Positions 43,294-55,567 are shown, counted from the first letter of the stretch. The stretch is 64,000 nt of DNA from Sanderia malayensis (GCA_013076295.1 RQOL01000876.1:1860001-1924000); one strand, 5' to 3'. Numbers and translations: made by a program. Notes: generated by a model from the sequence alone, not told the origin.

Positions 43294-46124
43294 ATGAATA
43301 TTCTTCCCAAGAAAAGGTAAAAGTATGCCATGATATTTATTATATGCAGATGACGATCAAGAAAACAGACATATTGAAATGTAAATCCCATGATAATAAG
43401 AGCAGTGAGAAACCTTCAACAATAAATTTATCTTCTTCACCACACAATAATCATACAAGGCATAGATTTTACATGCACTAAAAAAGCTTTATCATGTATA
43501 AATATGCCTGTACATTAATCAGGATTCAACTTTATTCATTTCATAGTGCTGACAATGTTGTGATTGGTAAAACCTTCACAGACAACCTTTTTATGATGCT
43601 CATGCGAAGAAAAATCTGAAGTTGTAACAATACTTTTTTTCTTATAGATGGCATGTCCGAAACAAAGACAATGTGGCAAGAGTGAGAAGGGACGAACAAA
43701 GGGCCAAAGAGGGAGCCGCAGAGCTAGAAAAACGCAACCAACTTGCTGTTAGTGCATTGGCTGTTACATAATCTATGAAACTTGATTTTAAGCATATACA
43801 GCAAAACCCTGATCCATGAAAGCCTTGTTAACTCAAACCTTGCATAGTATGCGACTCTTGAAGGCAAACCACCAATAGCATGAACATTTGATATTGTGTA
43901 CCCTTGTTGGTTTGAGCTGTCAGTAAAGGCAATATCTATTTATTGCTATTTATAGTAATACCACCAGTTGGCAGATTAATTAGAAGTTTCATGAGCTGTT
44001 TTGTAGAAAGACTAATAGATCTCCTCTATTCATGTTTTGATAGGAGAAAGAAGCAGCTATCAATTCACTAAGATCAAAATTACCCAAAGGGAAACTTGAA
44101 GAAGACTCACCAAAGAGTGAATCAAAGAGTATATCCATATCTAATTCGTCTGGCCATATTAACTTCTTTCAAGATCTTGAGGACCAGGTATAGTTTCAAT
44201 TTCATGTAGTTCAGTACATAGGGCATATTGATGCTTGTGTTAGACGTATAGCTCAATTTAGGATATAGTAATAACAATATATTGATTTAAGGGTGGAGAA
44301 ATCTATTTTCTTTCAGACGGAAGTAGCTACGAGAAAGAGCAATCCTGAGTACGAGGCAGAGAGAAAAGCTGAACAGGAAACCTACGAAAAGAAGCTTGGA
44401 ATTCTGACTTATCTTGGCCAATCTGTATCCAAAAAAGAAGGTATCTTTCCTTGATAAACTGTATCTGTAACGCATACTAATCTTATTACAGATAACTCAG
44501 TAGTAATAGTAAATAGGATACAGTTTAGGAAATTTGTTAAGCCAAGGTAACTTGTACATGAAGCAGCTCAAAGGGTCAGAATTTTTATTTGTTATGCTGA
44601 AATGTTAGTTGTTTTGATGCTCACATATTCAGTAGAAACTCTCATATATGAACTGATGATTTAAAAACCTTTTGGCTGATATTTCTTGTCAAAGACAATC
44701 AAAGAATCAATAGCACATTGTGTTTCGGCAACAGGCGATTTGTAGATTCCCATATGAGGATTTTCACTATATTTCTATTTGTAGTTTTGCTATTATTCAA
44801 GATTGTGCTTATAGTTTTTATTTGGTTCACATCCTAGGGGAGGGGCCTGCCTGGTATCTTCAAAGCACAAGAAAAAGACCTCACCAGTTGGGAGCAGATA
44901 ACAAGACAGAGGACAGAAGGAAAGACTTGTCAGACCCCTTGCAAGATGTGAGAAAATATTTAAAAAAGATGAAAAAGAAAGAGGAAAAGGATTCACATAG
45001 AAAATCCAAAAAGTCAAAGTACAAAGAGTTGGTAAGTTTTGCAGGTGGGGTGATTGTCCCAATTTCCATGCTTGTATGTTTAATTAAGTAAGTTAGTAAG
45101 TGTGATTATTTATACTGGATAGCCACTTCAACTCTGATAGCTGTTATCAATGTGGGTCCAGTTGGTATAAACCCATACCCCCAGAAATTCTGGGTACTCA
45201 TTTACCGACCTCGGAAGGATGGTAAATGAGTAAACGAAATTAAATTTTGAAAATGTCTAGTGACAAGTTTTCAACAGTCTTTGAGATCATAAATACCAAG
45301 AGTAAAAAGTAACTAAAGACTTTTCATCATCATTTCATTTCAATATCTGTCCTTTTTTGCGAATGCAGATTAAAAGCACAGCAAAACCATCATCATCAAA
45401 TATCGAAGAACTTCGAGCAAAACGACTCAAGCGAGAACAAGATGAACGGAGAAAAGCAGAAGAGTTGGTGAGAGAGAAGACAACCGGGGTGTCCTCCAAG
45501 AAATCTGAGACTTCCTATGACCCATCTCGGTATGCATATGTGCTCTTTCTTATTACACCAGGGTTGCCAGGTCGAAAAATTTCTCAAATCCAAATCATGC
45601 GTGACAAAAATCCAGATTAATCCAAATTTCAAAACGAGGTTTTAGAACAATAGAATCTTTTGTGACGAAAACGAGGCTTTTGGTGTTACTGAATTTTTCC
45701 AGATTCAAGTATTCTTTGCAGTCTTTAATCTTCTTCTGCCGATTATTATAGGTTGAATTGGCTATTAACACCCATTAGCCCCAGCTGCAAATCCCTTAGG
45801 GAATGATGACACTCAAATATTCGTTATGATTTTTATGTGATACTTTGGATGCTAAAACACTGATAACAGGCATTCGAGATAACGAACGATTTTCCATTTT
45901 CTTTCGTTTCGTACAGTATGGTTGCGTCATTCTTTATTTCGAACATTCGCTACAGAACAAATTTCAATTTTCCTTCAGATTTCGAGATAGCGGATGTCAA
46001 CTTGATTTTATTTTATACTAATGTACTAATTCCAGCCAAGCTTCAACTAACGCATGCTATCGTCTAATTTTCTAGATATTCCTCACAGTACAATCCTCAG
46101 CTGGCTAGAAAACACAACAGATGA
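43294..46124 (+). CDS. LENG1: LENG1-type nuclear protein (CIR N-terminal domain)
   Basis: Seven exons: 43294-43316, 43648-43747, 44044-44187, 44317-44440, 44838-45031, 45369-45529 and 46076-46124. Phases close, giving 264 residues, the same length as I recall for the human protein. The start [20 protein letters not shown] is the CIR N-terminal domain seen in LENG1 and CWC25-like spliceosome-associated proteins. Later landmarks are [23 protein letters not shown]-like basic helices, [13 protein letters not shown] and the C-terminal [11 protein letters not shown], all in family order. The first exon is only 23 bp. Role: probably pre-mRNA splicing-associated, inferred from the domain. Confidence 0.93.
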
Positions 46125-47227
46125 CACAACATTTGATGATGTAGACCTTGCTATATGCTACAAGGAGCCGTATCTACAAATGCACAACCTTGTACAGGCA
46201 ACAAGCGCGTGCTGTGCACCGCCGTGTAAAACTCGAACTTACCTTATTGGTAGCAGTCCACCTGCTATGCATTGGCAATCGATTTCTGCGTTCTTTCAAC
46301 GAATTTGTAGCATCTGCTAATGAATCTCAAGCATTGTAATTTCTCTTCGTATCTTCTCGAGGATAGCAGCAGTGTTTCCTGCAAGAATCACTGTGTTTCT
46401 AAAGTATCGCCAGGGTGGAGTAAAATCCAAATTGTTTGCAGCACATCAATGCAAATTATTACGTAATTACTTCTTTTGCACATATTAAATTACCTAAGCA
46501 TTATATTTATTGCTATATAGTTGAAAGAGTCTCTAGTTTTGAAGTTAAATGAAATATATGTGTGAGATATCTAACATGTTCAATGAAATATATGCGAATG
46601 TTGTAATTAAGATCAGTTTTGCTGCTTGTAATATTTTCAATGTAGTCTTGTGAATTTTGCAAGATATTCTATAAAGTTTGGTTTATTAAAGAATGAGGTT
46701 TCCCTTTGTTATCTACTTTGTCTTATGATGTGATGCAGGAATTGACATCCTCCAAACAAGTATATCGCTGCTTTCACTCGGAAAGAGTTGAGCGGTTGAG
46801 TTCAAAATTCAAAATTCCACCCCTGCGTACTACAACGATGGGGTCTCTTGAGCGTGAGTTCGAGCCCCACACTAGCCAACATCAGATAGGACTAATTGAC
46901 AGGCTATAACATATTAAAGGAGTCTTATCCTAGCCCTTCAACATTATCAAAGTAGACGGAACTTTTAAATTTCAAAAACCACATTCAGTAGACCAGGCTC
47001 CAGAGTTATTTTGAGGTGGAGAAAATCTAATGGCCGCTTTCAAGCACCCATATCCCCAGGCATTTGGGTATCGGCACAGCAATGTTCCCTTCCCTACTGT
47101 CCCATTTCTCCCTTCAGATTGGGACATATGCAGAGCAGCACGCATACTGGTGCATTATGGGTCTATTTTCACTTTTAGTGATCTTTTTGGCCTAAACACA
47201 ATTTGTCTTCGAACATCACAAGGAAAA
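46125..47227. other. intergenic between LENG1 and COX4
   Basis: LENG1 3' UTR and the COX4 upstream region. A GAGTTCGAGCCCCACA B-box-like patch at about 46855-46871 hints at a decayed tRNA-derived SINE. I see no gene. Confidence 0.4.
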
Positions 47228-48490
47228 ATGGCAAACCTTCAGCGCTTAAGCTCTCTCCCAGTTAAAAGACTTCTTGCTAGGAGTTTCTCTCTGGCTCCTC
47301 GAGTGTCCACCAATGTTATGACCGAGCCAGCACCATACGAAAGAGCTGCCGCGCCTGCAGAAATGGCCGACTTGGAGACTAAAGAAAAGGGCCCCTGGAC
47401 GGAGTTATCGAAAGAAGACAAAGTTGCGCGTTAGTTTCGCTTTTGAATTTCTCACAACCCGTTTATTTCATTCTACTATCTATTATTGGAAACTCGAAGT
47501 TGCAGACCTGAGCCATTTCAGTCTTTTGAATTCTAACGAAGTAAAAATAGTTAATTTTTTAAACGTTGGCCTAACAAATCACATCTTGTATGGATATCAT
47601 GAAGAGACTATATAAAGCGTTTTGCTTCTTTTTCAGTCTACAAACAACAATTTCCAGTAACTTATGCAGACAATCTCAAAGTAAAAGATTCAGCCCAGGT
47701 TGCTGGTGGTGTTTTAGTGGGTGTTGCAGTTGCAATTGTTTTCTTTGCTTACTGCAAAACCAAAGGTGATTCAATTTGTTCCCTTATACCTATTTGATTT
47801 GTGTTACTGACAAAAAACAAATTGTGTTTCAGGAGAACTCATTTTCCAACGTGTAACAATACATAGTAATGTAGCACCTTTGTATTAAATTTGAGACGCT
47901 CAAGCAGTCTCCCCACCATTATGTGATCAAAATTAGCTACATGTTTTTTATTTTGCAAGAAACTTGGACCAACACTTATTGGTACTAAAAGTTTCTTATT
48001 ATGGCTGGAAAATTTTGCATTTTTGTACTAAAAGTTTCTGAATTAGTTTCTTATTTGTTGGACCTAAAATTACTTTATTAATTTGAAGTTGGGGTGTATG
48101 TAAACCTGGGTTCTCTCACAAAAGCATGCAGATGAAAGTTGAAAGCTACAATCTTTTGCAAGCAAAAACTTTCAAAATTGTTGCTTTTCACTGAGACCAT
48201 ATTGTGCTCAAACTAAAATTAATAGACTCTTTTTTACATGGAAATTTCATTTTCGTAACTTTTGAGCCTGGTACTAGGTTTCTTAAATTTTGGCAAACCC
48301 AGTTCTTGTTTCTTATAGACAAATGGGTGTATTGAAGAAATAGTATCTTAATTCCTTAATAACTCCTAGCATCTTTATTCTAGTTGGACCAGAGAAACCT
48401 CGCACTATCACCGAAGAGTGGAGACAGAAGGCAAAAGAAAAGAGATCTTTGTACAAGCAAAATCCAATTACTGGTGGCATTGCTAAATAA
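47228..48490 (+). CDS. COX4: cytochrome c oxidase subunit 4
   Basis: Three exons: 47228-47429, 47637-47765 and 48384-48490. Phases close, giving 145 residues. The basic, Ser/Leu-rich N-terminus (MANLQRLSSLPVKRLLARSF) is a typical mitochondrial presequence. The KGPWTELSKEDKVALYKQQF segment, the single membrane helix (VAGGVLVGVAVAIVFFAYCK) and the tail PRTITEEWRQKAKEKRSLY, then QNPITGGIAK, match COX4. It is a nuclear-encoded inner-membrane subunit of respiratory complex IV that helps tune its activity. Confidence 0.93.
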
Positions 48491-49695
48491 TCTGAACACT
48501 CAACTAGCTTATATTATTGAATATTTCTGTGTGAAGCTGTTATCAAAGACTTTCCCTATTGTTTTTCTGTAGAAAATCAGATTTTAAATTGTAAGAGATA
48601 AGCATAAACACATTGTGACTTTCATTTTGATGCAAATAGAAACAAAAATATCTGATTGATTTATTGTGTTTTCAAATATTTTCTCTCTGCTAACAATCTA
48701 TAATTTTTTAAAAAACTACCAGCATCCAGGGATGTGAGAGCCATTGAGATATTGGGGACAGCTTTTCGAAAGGCACTTCACGGTTTACTGCTATTGCTAT
48801 TGATATAATATCATCCAAGAAATTTCGAATTTAATTTTAAATCAGTTGCATAAATATTCAGCCCTTTGTTCCTTCATAGATGATTGTCGGGTGCGTATAA
48901 AGGCATTTTAATGCATCATGTTGCATCTGAGTCTTTAATGTAATTAATGCACCTTCAACATTCATCATAACCGGACAAAGAACGCTAAAATTCGCTTTTG
49001 AGATATTTGCGAGCGCGAGAAAAGCAATTTATCACAATGAGAGTAGCATTGTTTTGTTTTAAATCGCTTTTGCAGCGAAAAATCTGACAATATCCTCTAC
49101 TGACATGACATGCTAACTTTTGGGATACTTTGACAGTTATCCTTCCCCTACTTGGGGGCACCCAAAGCGAAACAATATATCCATTTCCTGGTACTTTAAC
49201 TTTCGTGGAGTGTCTAGATTCAACTATTTTAATTTATTCTACAAATTAAACTGTAAAATGTAAACTAAATTAACTAAGGTTTACTGAAAACGATAAGTTC
49301 TCATGTTTCGAGTCTGCTGGCAGCGAAAACAGAAAGCAAATAACTATTCAATTGTACTTACATTATGAGTTCTTGAAGTTTGAGTTTGAAGCAAAATTCG
49401 CCATCTTTATCAAAAACAAAAAACCTCGAAGAAAACACATGAATAAGTTGAAGCTTTGTTTGAGCGAAATCTCTCGCGAAACTTAAATTACCACATGAAT
49501 GTCCCATGAGAGAAAGTTCCTTGAGGTGAATAAGAGATCAGAAATCGATTTCATTAGTTGCCTCTTTATCATTATAATGAATTATATGATATATCATTAT
49601 AATGAATATCATTATATCATTATAATGAATATAATGACTTTCAAGCTAAAATATCCCCATTCTTTTCAATTAAGCATATTTCAAAAGTAAAGCAG
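48491..49695. other. intergenic upstream of the copia insertion
   Basis: COX4 3' flank, no gene seen. At about 49568-49636 short ATTATAATGA/TCATTATAAT palindromes repeat. Confidence 0.45.
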
Positions 49696-49845
49696 ATATC
49701 TGTTGAAATAGTATAAATTATGCTAATTATGTGATCATGCTTGGCTTGCTGTCTGTTGTAGTTGCTGCTGCGTAGCGGAACGAAGTGAAGCGGCTGCGCA
49801 GCAGAATATAATCGAGTCCTTCTCGAGAAAAAATCTGTCTGTGAA

Positions 49846-50435
49846 TACCGTATTTCCTCTATTAAGCGCCCACCCTCTATTAACCGCCCCCCTCCAATAA
49901 GCGCCCACCCTAAAATCAAAAAGTGTGAAATAAGCGCCCCCCTCTATTAACCGCCCAGGGCGGTTAATAGAATTCTTACATTTTCACTGATTGGTTCAAA
50001 TAATAGCGTAGAAACATGTGAATAGACATCAATTCCTTTCTTTTATCAATGGCAACATAAGCAAGTAGTTTAAGACCAAAGTTAGTCATTATATTTTAAG
50101 GAAAATATCCATTTTTAATATTTGTTAATTCAATGTCCATTGTGGGGCTTTACTATGCTGTAGCATTTATCATTTCTTCCAAAAAAATGCTAACATAGCA
50201 TTTTTTAACGTATGTCAATGAATAACAATCGGAACTTTGTTATCATTGATTATTGTTATACACTATTATTGTTAACATAAGATTATTGTTTTGTTTTTGA
50301 AGATGCTTGATTTTAAAATTTTAGGACTATGAAATAACCGCCCCCCTCCAATAAGCGCCCCCCTCTAATAAGCGCCCACCCAATTTTGCGAAATATTTAT
50401 TAAGCGCCCGGGCGCTTAATAGAGGAAATACGGTA
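49846..50435. mobile_element. 590-bp MITE with perfect ~26-bp inverted repeats (IS4EU/ISL2EU-like)
   Basis: Ends read TACCGTATTTCCTCTATTAA followed by GCGCCC, mirrored exactly at the right. Subterminal GCGCCCCCCTCTAATAAGC-type motifs recur in both orientations. The centre is AT-rich with no coding frame. The TA at each end may be the target duplication. Superfamily assignment by terminus similarity is tentative. Confidence 0.8.
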
Positions 50436-50819
50436 TGTGTGTTTGTTTGTCGGATTTTAGCCTGCGCGTGGCCTCAAATCCTCCTCCGTTTAGCCGCATG
50501 CTGGTTATTATCAATTCATCAATGGCGGTCATCTTTTTGCTGCAGGGCAGCGAGTCGTTTTAGAAACATTGGGAAAACGATATTTGGTTGGCTTATCTGC
50601 TGGCTATTAACTTTTATTCGTAGCCAGAATCGAGAAGGCCCAAAAGAGGCCAATTTTATTTCGACAAGAACACAGGAGTTGCTTTCTTGTCGTGGGGATA
50701 AGTTGACAAAAATGAATGCCTGCAAGTGGAAGAGAAAAGCTGTGCGGAAGTATACATAGTAGGCTCCCAAAACTATTGTGTCATCATTTTCACCATCATT
50801 ATGTATTTTATTGTTTTTA

Positions 50820-50849
50820 GCAGGGGATATTGAAAGTAATCCCGGTCCA
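50820..50849 (+). other. 2A-like ribosome-skipping motif (AGDIESNPGP)
   Basis: The frame reads hydrophobic LCILLFL, then AGDIESNPGP, matching the 2A consensus D-V/I-E-x-N-P-G-P. Translation continues only about 14 residues before a stop. Such motifs occur at the N-termini of some animal non-LTR retrotransposon polymerases. Here it is probably the relic of one, inside the LTR insertion. Confidence 0.75.
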
Positions 50850-51395
50850 GAAAATCCTGACTTCAGATTTCAAATTGTTGATGTGCATTTAATTTAGTTT
50901 TCTTTTTAATCTGGGGTTTTCTACATTTATTCCCCTGTTTTTGGTATTGTTTTGTTTACATTGTAAAGTCATATCAACAAAGATTTGAATTTTATCTTTG
51001 ATCTTCAAACTGAGCGCACACCTTCTCTTGATAGAATAATTTCCTAAAATCTATTATTGCTGAAATTCCAAAATCCAGCTACGAAACGTAAATGTCAATA
51101 ACAAATTGTCAATACACATGACAGCGCTTCCAAGCACGCTAAACACCCCCTGTCCATATTTTTTGCAGGCACTCATTTCAAAACATATCTCTTAATCAAA
51201 TGCTAGATGCTTTAGTCCTGATTATTCGTTTCACATCACAGCAGCACTCATTTTAACAATGTTAACAGCTAGTTGTAGTTTTATATATCGAAGTTATGTT
51301 ATGTTGAAATATAGTTGAACCTTTTTGTATCACTATTATTGTTGCTGTTGGTTTTGTATCTCGTATTTGCCTGGCTGCGACTCAGCGTTCTAACA

Positions 51396-51409
51396 GGTTA
51401 TGGGCCCAG
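51396..51409 (+). promoter_or_regulatory. primer-binding site, initiator tRNA-Met anticodon arm
   Basis: GGTTATGGGCCCAG starts immediately after the 5' LTR. It is complementary to CUGGGCCCAUAACC, the anticodon stem-loop of animal initiator tRNA-Met. This is the half-tRNA priming known from Drosophila copia rather than the usual 3'-CCA priming. Confidence 0.75.
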
Positions 51410-51530
51410 GCCGCAAGTAAGGAAATCGAATTTGAGATACGTGATCTTTGTTTTTTCATCTATGGTTATATCGACGTGTCATTTTTTGAAATTGGCCTAA
51501 GCCGGAAGGAGTTAATTTTGCCTCAAAAAG

Positions 51531-52511
51531 GTGAAATTGTTTGTCGAGAAAAACCTCAGAAAAACGAAAGGAATAATGGCGGAAATAACGAAAATCGAAC
51601 CGTTGGACGGCAATAATTATCAGAGCTGGAAGTATAACATAAAGCTTGTTCTTATGGAACGTGGACTGTGGGGTTTCTCCCAAGGAACGGAGGATCCGCC
51701 CTCTGCGACAGAATCGCAAGCAGTCAGAAATGCATTTCAACTACGTTCAGACAAAGCGTATTCGCTGATTGCACTAAGTGTTTCAAAGGCCCTGCAAGTG
51801 CATATAATGTCGACGACCGATCCTGCTACAGCTTGGAAAACTTTGCAGGAACATTTCGAGTTCATTTCAGTGGCACAAGTTGTACGGCTGAACAGAAAAT
51901 TCTACGCCGCCAACATGAAGGAAGGAGAAAATTTGCTTGAGCACATAACATATATGACATCCTTAGCAGAACAGTTGAAAGAACTAAAGGAGGAAATATC
52001 ATCAAGGAAGTTTGCGACAGTTCTCCTAGGTAGTCTGCCAGATTCTTATGAGAATTTTATTTCGGGTTTGAACGCAAGAAGTATCGAAGAACTCCAGTGG
52101 GAAAATATAAAAGGTTCCCTTGTGGAAGAATATATCAAACGCAAAGATAGAGACGAGAAGCACCCTTCTGCAACAGATGATGCACTCTATGCTACCTATG
52201 GTGTTGGAAGAAACCAACGAGGATACAATGGTCGTGGCAGAGCTAGAAATCGAGGCACAGGAAGGTCATATGGGTCATCCTTCGAAAACAACCGTGATGG
52301 GCCAAGGAGCCCCAGATGTTACAAATGTAACGAACTTGGACATATTGTGAAAAATTGCCCGTTAAACAAGAAGAATGCAATTCATTCGAATATCGCAGAA
52401 GAATGTAAATCAGAGGCTCAATCAACAATTGAAGAAATGGCACTTACCTCTTCCATAAAGTATCAATTGTCAAATGGATGGTATGTAGATAGTGGTGCAA
52501 CAAGCACATGA
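51531..52511 (+). CDS. copia gag and start of protease
   Basis: An open frame of 326 residues. The likely start is the ATG at 51576 (MAEITKIEPLDGNNYQSWKY), as expected for copia gag (UBN2/DUF4219-type); an upstream in-frame ATG is at 51531. A zinc knuckle (CYKCNELGHIVKNC) lies near residue 265, and the protease active-site motif DSGA at the end. The frame terminates just after this motif because of a frame shift. Confidence 0.88.
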   Translation: MKLFVEKNLRKTKGIMAEITKIEPLDGNNYQSWKYNIKLVLMERGLWGFSQGTEDPPSATESQAVRNAFQLRSDKAYSLIALSVSKALQVHIMSTTDPATAWKTLQEHFEFISVAQVVRLNRKFYAANMKEGENLLEHITYMTSLAEQLKELKEEISSRKFATVLLGSLPDSYENFISGLNARSIEELQWENIKGSLVEEYIKRKDRDEKHPSATDDALYATYGVGRNQRGYNGRGRARNRGTGRSYGSSFENNRDGPRSPRCYKCNELGHIVKNCPLNKKNAIHSNIAEECKSEAQSTIEEMALTSSIKYQLSNGWYVDSGATST

Positions 52512-55500
52512 CATTTCAAAAGGATGAATTACAAGACTACACTGCATACAAGGAATCAATACCAATACGCATTGGTGATGATAGTATCATAGAAGCCTAT
52601 GGTGAAGGCAAAGTGAAGCTTTATTTCTTTGATGGGGAAGCTCAAGTTTCCATAATATTGCAAAAGGTCTTGTTTGTACCTAAATTGGCAAAAGGCTGTT
52701 GTCAGTGATAGCAATGACACAAATGGGTGCCGAGATTACATTCAACAAAGATGAATGTGTAGTGACAAAAAATGGCAGGAAGATCCGATTGGGTCAAGTC
52801 ATTGACGAGAAACTGTACCAAGTAAATGCTACAGAATCTGCAAATTATTCAAGTGTGGCTGATGAACAGACAATGCAGTTATGGCATTGTAGATATGGCC
52901 ACGTGAACTATGAGTATATCAATCAACTTGTCAACAAGAATCTTGTGGAAGGTCTAAAATGTACCAATAAAGGCGGTGAAAAGCATTGCAGTTCATGTAT
53001 GCTAGGGAAAATGAAGCAGAATAAATTTCCACACCAAAGTTCTCACAGAGCCAAAGAACCCCTTGAACTCATACACAGTGACCTCTGTGGCCCCATGAAT
53101 GTTGACTCCTTGGGGGGAAGCAAGTACATGATGATGTGTATTGATGATTTCTCAAGATATTCATTTGTCTACCTGCTAAAGGACAAAAGTGAAGCATTAA
53201 CAAAATTCAAAGATTTTGTCAATTTGGTGGAGAATCAGACTGGTCACCAAGTGAAGATTTTGAGGTCCGATAATGGGGGTGAATATACCTCAAAACAATT
53301 CGCCACTTACTGTGCTGAGAAGGGAATTGCTCACCAGTTAACCACTCCTTATACTCCAGAACAAAACGGAGTTGCAGAAAGACTGAATCGCATGATTATT
53401 GAAAGTGCCAGAACAATGATGTGCCATGCAAGTTTGCCAAAGAAGTTTTGGGCAGAAGCTGTGAATACAGCAGTATATATTCATAATCGGAGCCCTACTG
53501 CTGCATTGGATTCAAAGACACTTTTGAATGCTGGCACAACGAAAAACCAGATGTATCAAACATGAAAGTGTTTGGATGTTTGAGTTTTGTCCATATTCCC
53601 GATAGTCAACGCAAGAAACTTGATGATAAGTCACTCAAAGCAATCTTCATCGGATACCCAGATGGTACAAAAGGCTATAAGCTTTATGACATGAGCTCAA
53701 GTCGTATCATTCGCAGCAGAAACGTTCTGTTTTGTGAGGATAAATTCCAAAATTTGGAATCTGATACCAAAGTCAAGGAGAAGGACTTTGTGTTTTTTGA
53801 ATTACAAGAATCCTCTGAAAAGATTGAAACTTCAGATTCGTATCCACTCACAGATGAAAGTGTTGATGATTGTGAACCAGTGGGAGCGACGTACGAGGAC
53901 AATTTCATACGACAAGTCAATAACTTGGGTCCGAAGAGACTACGAAAGGCTCCACAACGATATAATCCAGATAGTTCACTGATTGCTGACTCGATATCTA
54001 ATGAAGTCACTGAGCCAAAATCGTTTGAAGAAGCCTTAGACAATGAATATTCACAAAAATGGAAAGAAGCCATGGATTCTGAATATGATTCGCTGATCAA
54101 GAACCATACTGGGAACTTGTACCTGCACCAGCACAGTAACATTGTCGGTCGAAATGGGTATTAAAGATAAAGCGAATGCTGATGGAAGTGTGGATAGATT
54201 TAAAGCAAGATTGGTGGCACAGGGCTACACTCAAACCTATGGCATTGATTATGAGGAGGTCTTTTCTCCTGTCGCTAAATATGCCGCTATTAGGTCAATT
54301 TAGCATTGGCGAATGCCCATAATCTTGAGTGCACCAAATGGATGTCAAGACTGCCTTTTTAAACGGATCCCTTGACTGTGAATCTTTATGCACAACCAGA
54401 GGGATATATCGATGATGAGAAGCCCGACTATGTTTGCAAACTAAATAAAAGCATCTATGGACTAAAGCAATCTGCAAGATGCTGGAACAAAACTCTAGAT
54501 GATTTCTTGATATCATCAGGATATAAGAGAAATAACGTGATAATTGCATTATATCAAGCAAGTGAAAGACACTGATGGAACTATTAACTTTGTTATCTTG
54601 GCAATTTATGTGGATGACGTGATCATTGCCTCCAATAACACTGATCTACTTCATGCTGAAAAGAAATCATTGTGCAAAAGATTCGAAATTGGTGGACCAA
54701 GGCGAAGCTCACTTCATCTTAGGCCATGTCCATAAAAGGGATAGAGAAAACCGTGTTCTTAAGATAAATCAACCAAATTATGTGGATGATATGTTGAAAC
54801 GTTTCAAGATGGGGGAATGTAATCCCGTTTCAACCCCTATGGAACCAGGTAGCAAGTTCCAGAAGTTCTCGGAAGGAGACACTCCGTTTGATAAAAAATT
54901 TATCAACAGCTATTGGTTGCCTCACTTATTTGTCTACAGTTACTAGACCAGATATCGCGGTTGCAGTTAGCCAGCTGTCAAGATATATGTCAAATCCAAG
55001 TACAAGTCACTGGAACGGGGTAAAAAGGATCTTGCGATATCTAAAAGGTACCAACAACTTTGGTTTGAGATTTTCAATGAATGAGAGAGATCCAGAAATG
55101 GTTGGGTTTTCAGATGCCAATTGGGCAGGAGACTTGGACACCCGTCATTCACATCTGGGTATGTCTTCCAAATAGGAAATTCAACCATCAGTTGGTGTAG
55201 TAGAAAGCAATCTACCGTAGCAAAGTCAACCACAGAGGCGGAATACGTAGCATTAAGTCATGCAACACAGGAGGGTATATGGCTTCGTCTTTTGCTGTCA
55301 GATCTTGGATATAAGATGACCACACCTACAGTCATACATGAAGACAATCAGGGAGCGATTGAACTCTCTAAGAACCCAAGATTTCATAACAGAACCAAGC
55401 ATATCGATATCTCGCATCATTTTGTCCGTGAGAAAATTTGCTCCAAAGAAGTTTCGGTTGTCTACTGCCCAACGAATCACATGCTGGCAGATGTTATGAC

Positions 55501-55567
55501 CAAAGGACTACCAAGAACATCCTTTGAGAATTTTAGAAATCATTTAGGTATTTTTAACGTATATTAA
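52508..55567 (+). pseudogene. copia pol, broken by multiple frame shifts
   Basis: In order: remainder of protease (52508-52708); integrase (52699-53565) with the HHCC finger (WHCRYGH...CSSC) and D,D,E residues in HSDLCGP, RSDNGGEY and PEQNGVAER; its C-terminal GCLSFVHIP region (53562-54164); reverse transcriptase in pieces, with NLYAQPEGYI, SIYGLKQSARCW and the catalytic YVDD at about 54607; and RNase H ([33 protein letters not shown]) ending at 55567. About eight to ten breaks separate these pieces. Many look like single-base losses, several at short homopolymer runs. As given, no functional polyprotein is encoded. Confidence 0.9.

Larger units (their letters stand above)
49765..51269. mobile_element. 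1,505-bp insertion within the copia 5' LTR
   Basis: It is bounded by a 6-bp repeat TAGTTG (49759-49764 and 51270-51275). It contains a complete MITE (49846-50435), a 106-residue frame (50439-50759, starting MFVCRILACAW) and a 2A-like motif. No strong terminal inverted repeat or poly(A) end was found. It may be a fragment of a non-LTR retrotransposon, since such elements can encode N-terminal 2A peptides. Confidence 0.7.
49701..51395 (+). repeat. 5' LTR, split by an insertion
   Basis: The LTR halves are 49701-49764 (64 bp) and 51276-51395 (120 bp), summing to 184 bp, exactly the length of the 3' LTR. By eye the joined halves match the 3' LTR without mismatch. TAGTTG is present on both sides of the insert. 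Confidence 0.93.

Noticed and set aside
53684..54142. 152-residue minus-strand frame
   Set aside because: Antisense to copia pol, with no recognisable domain.
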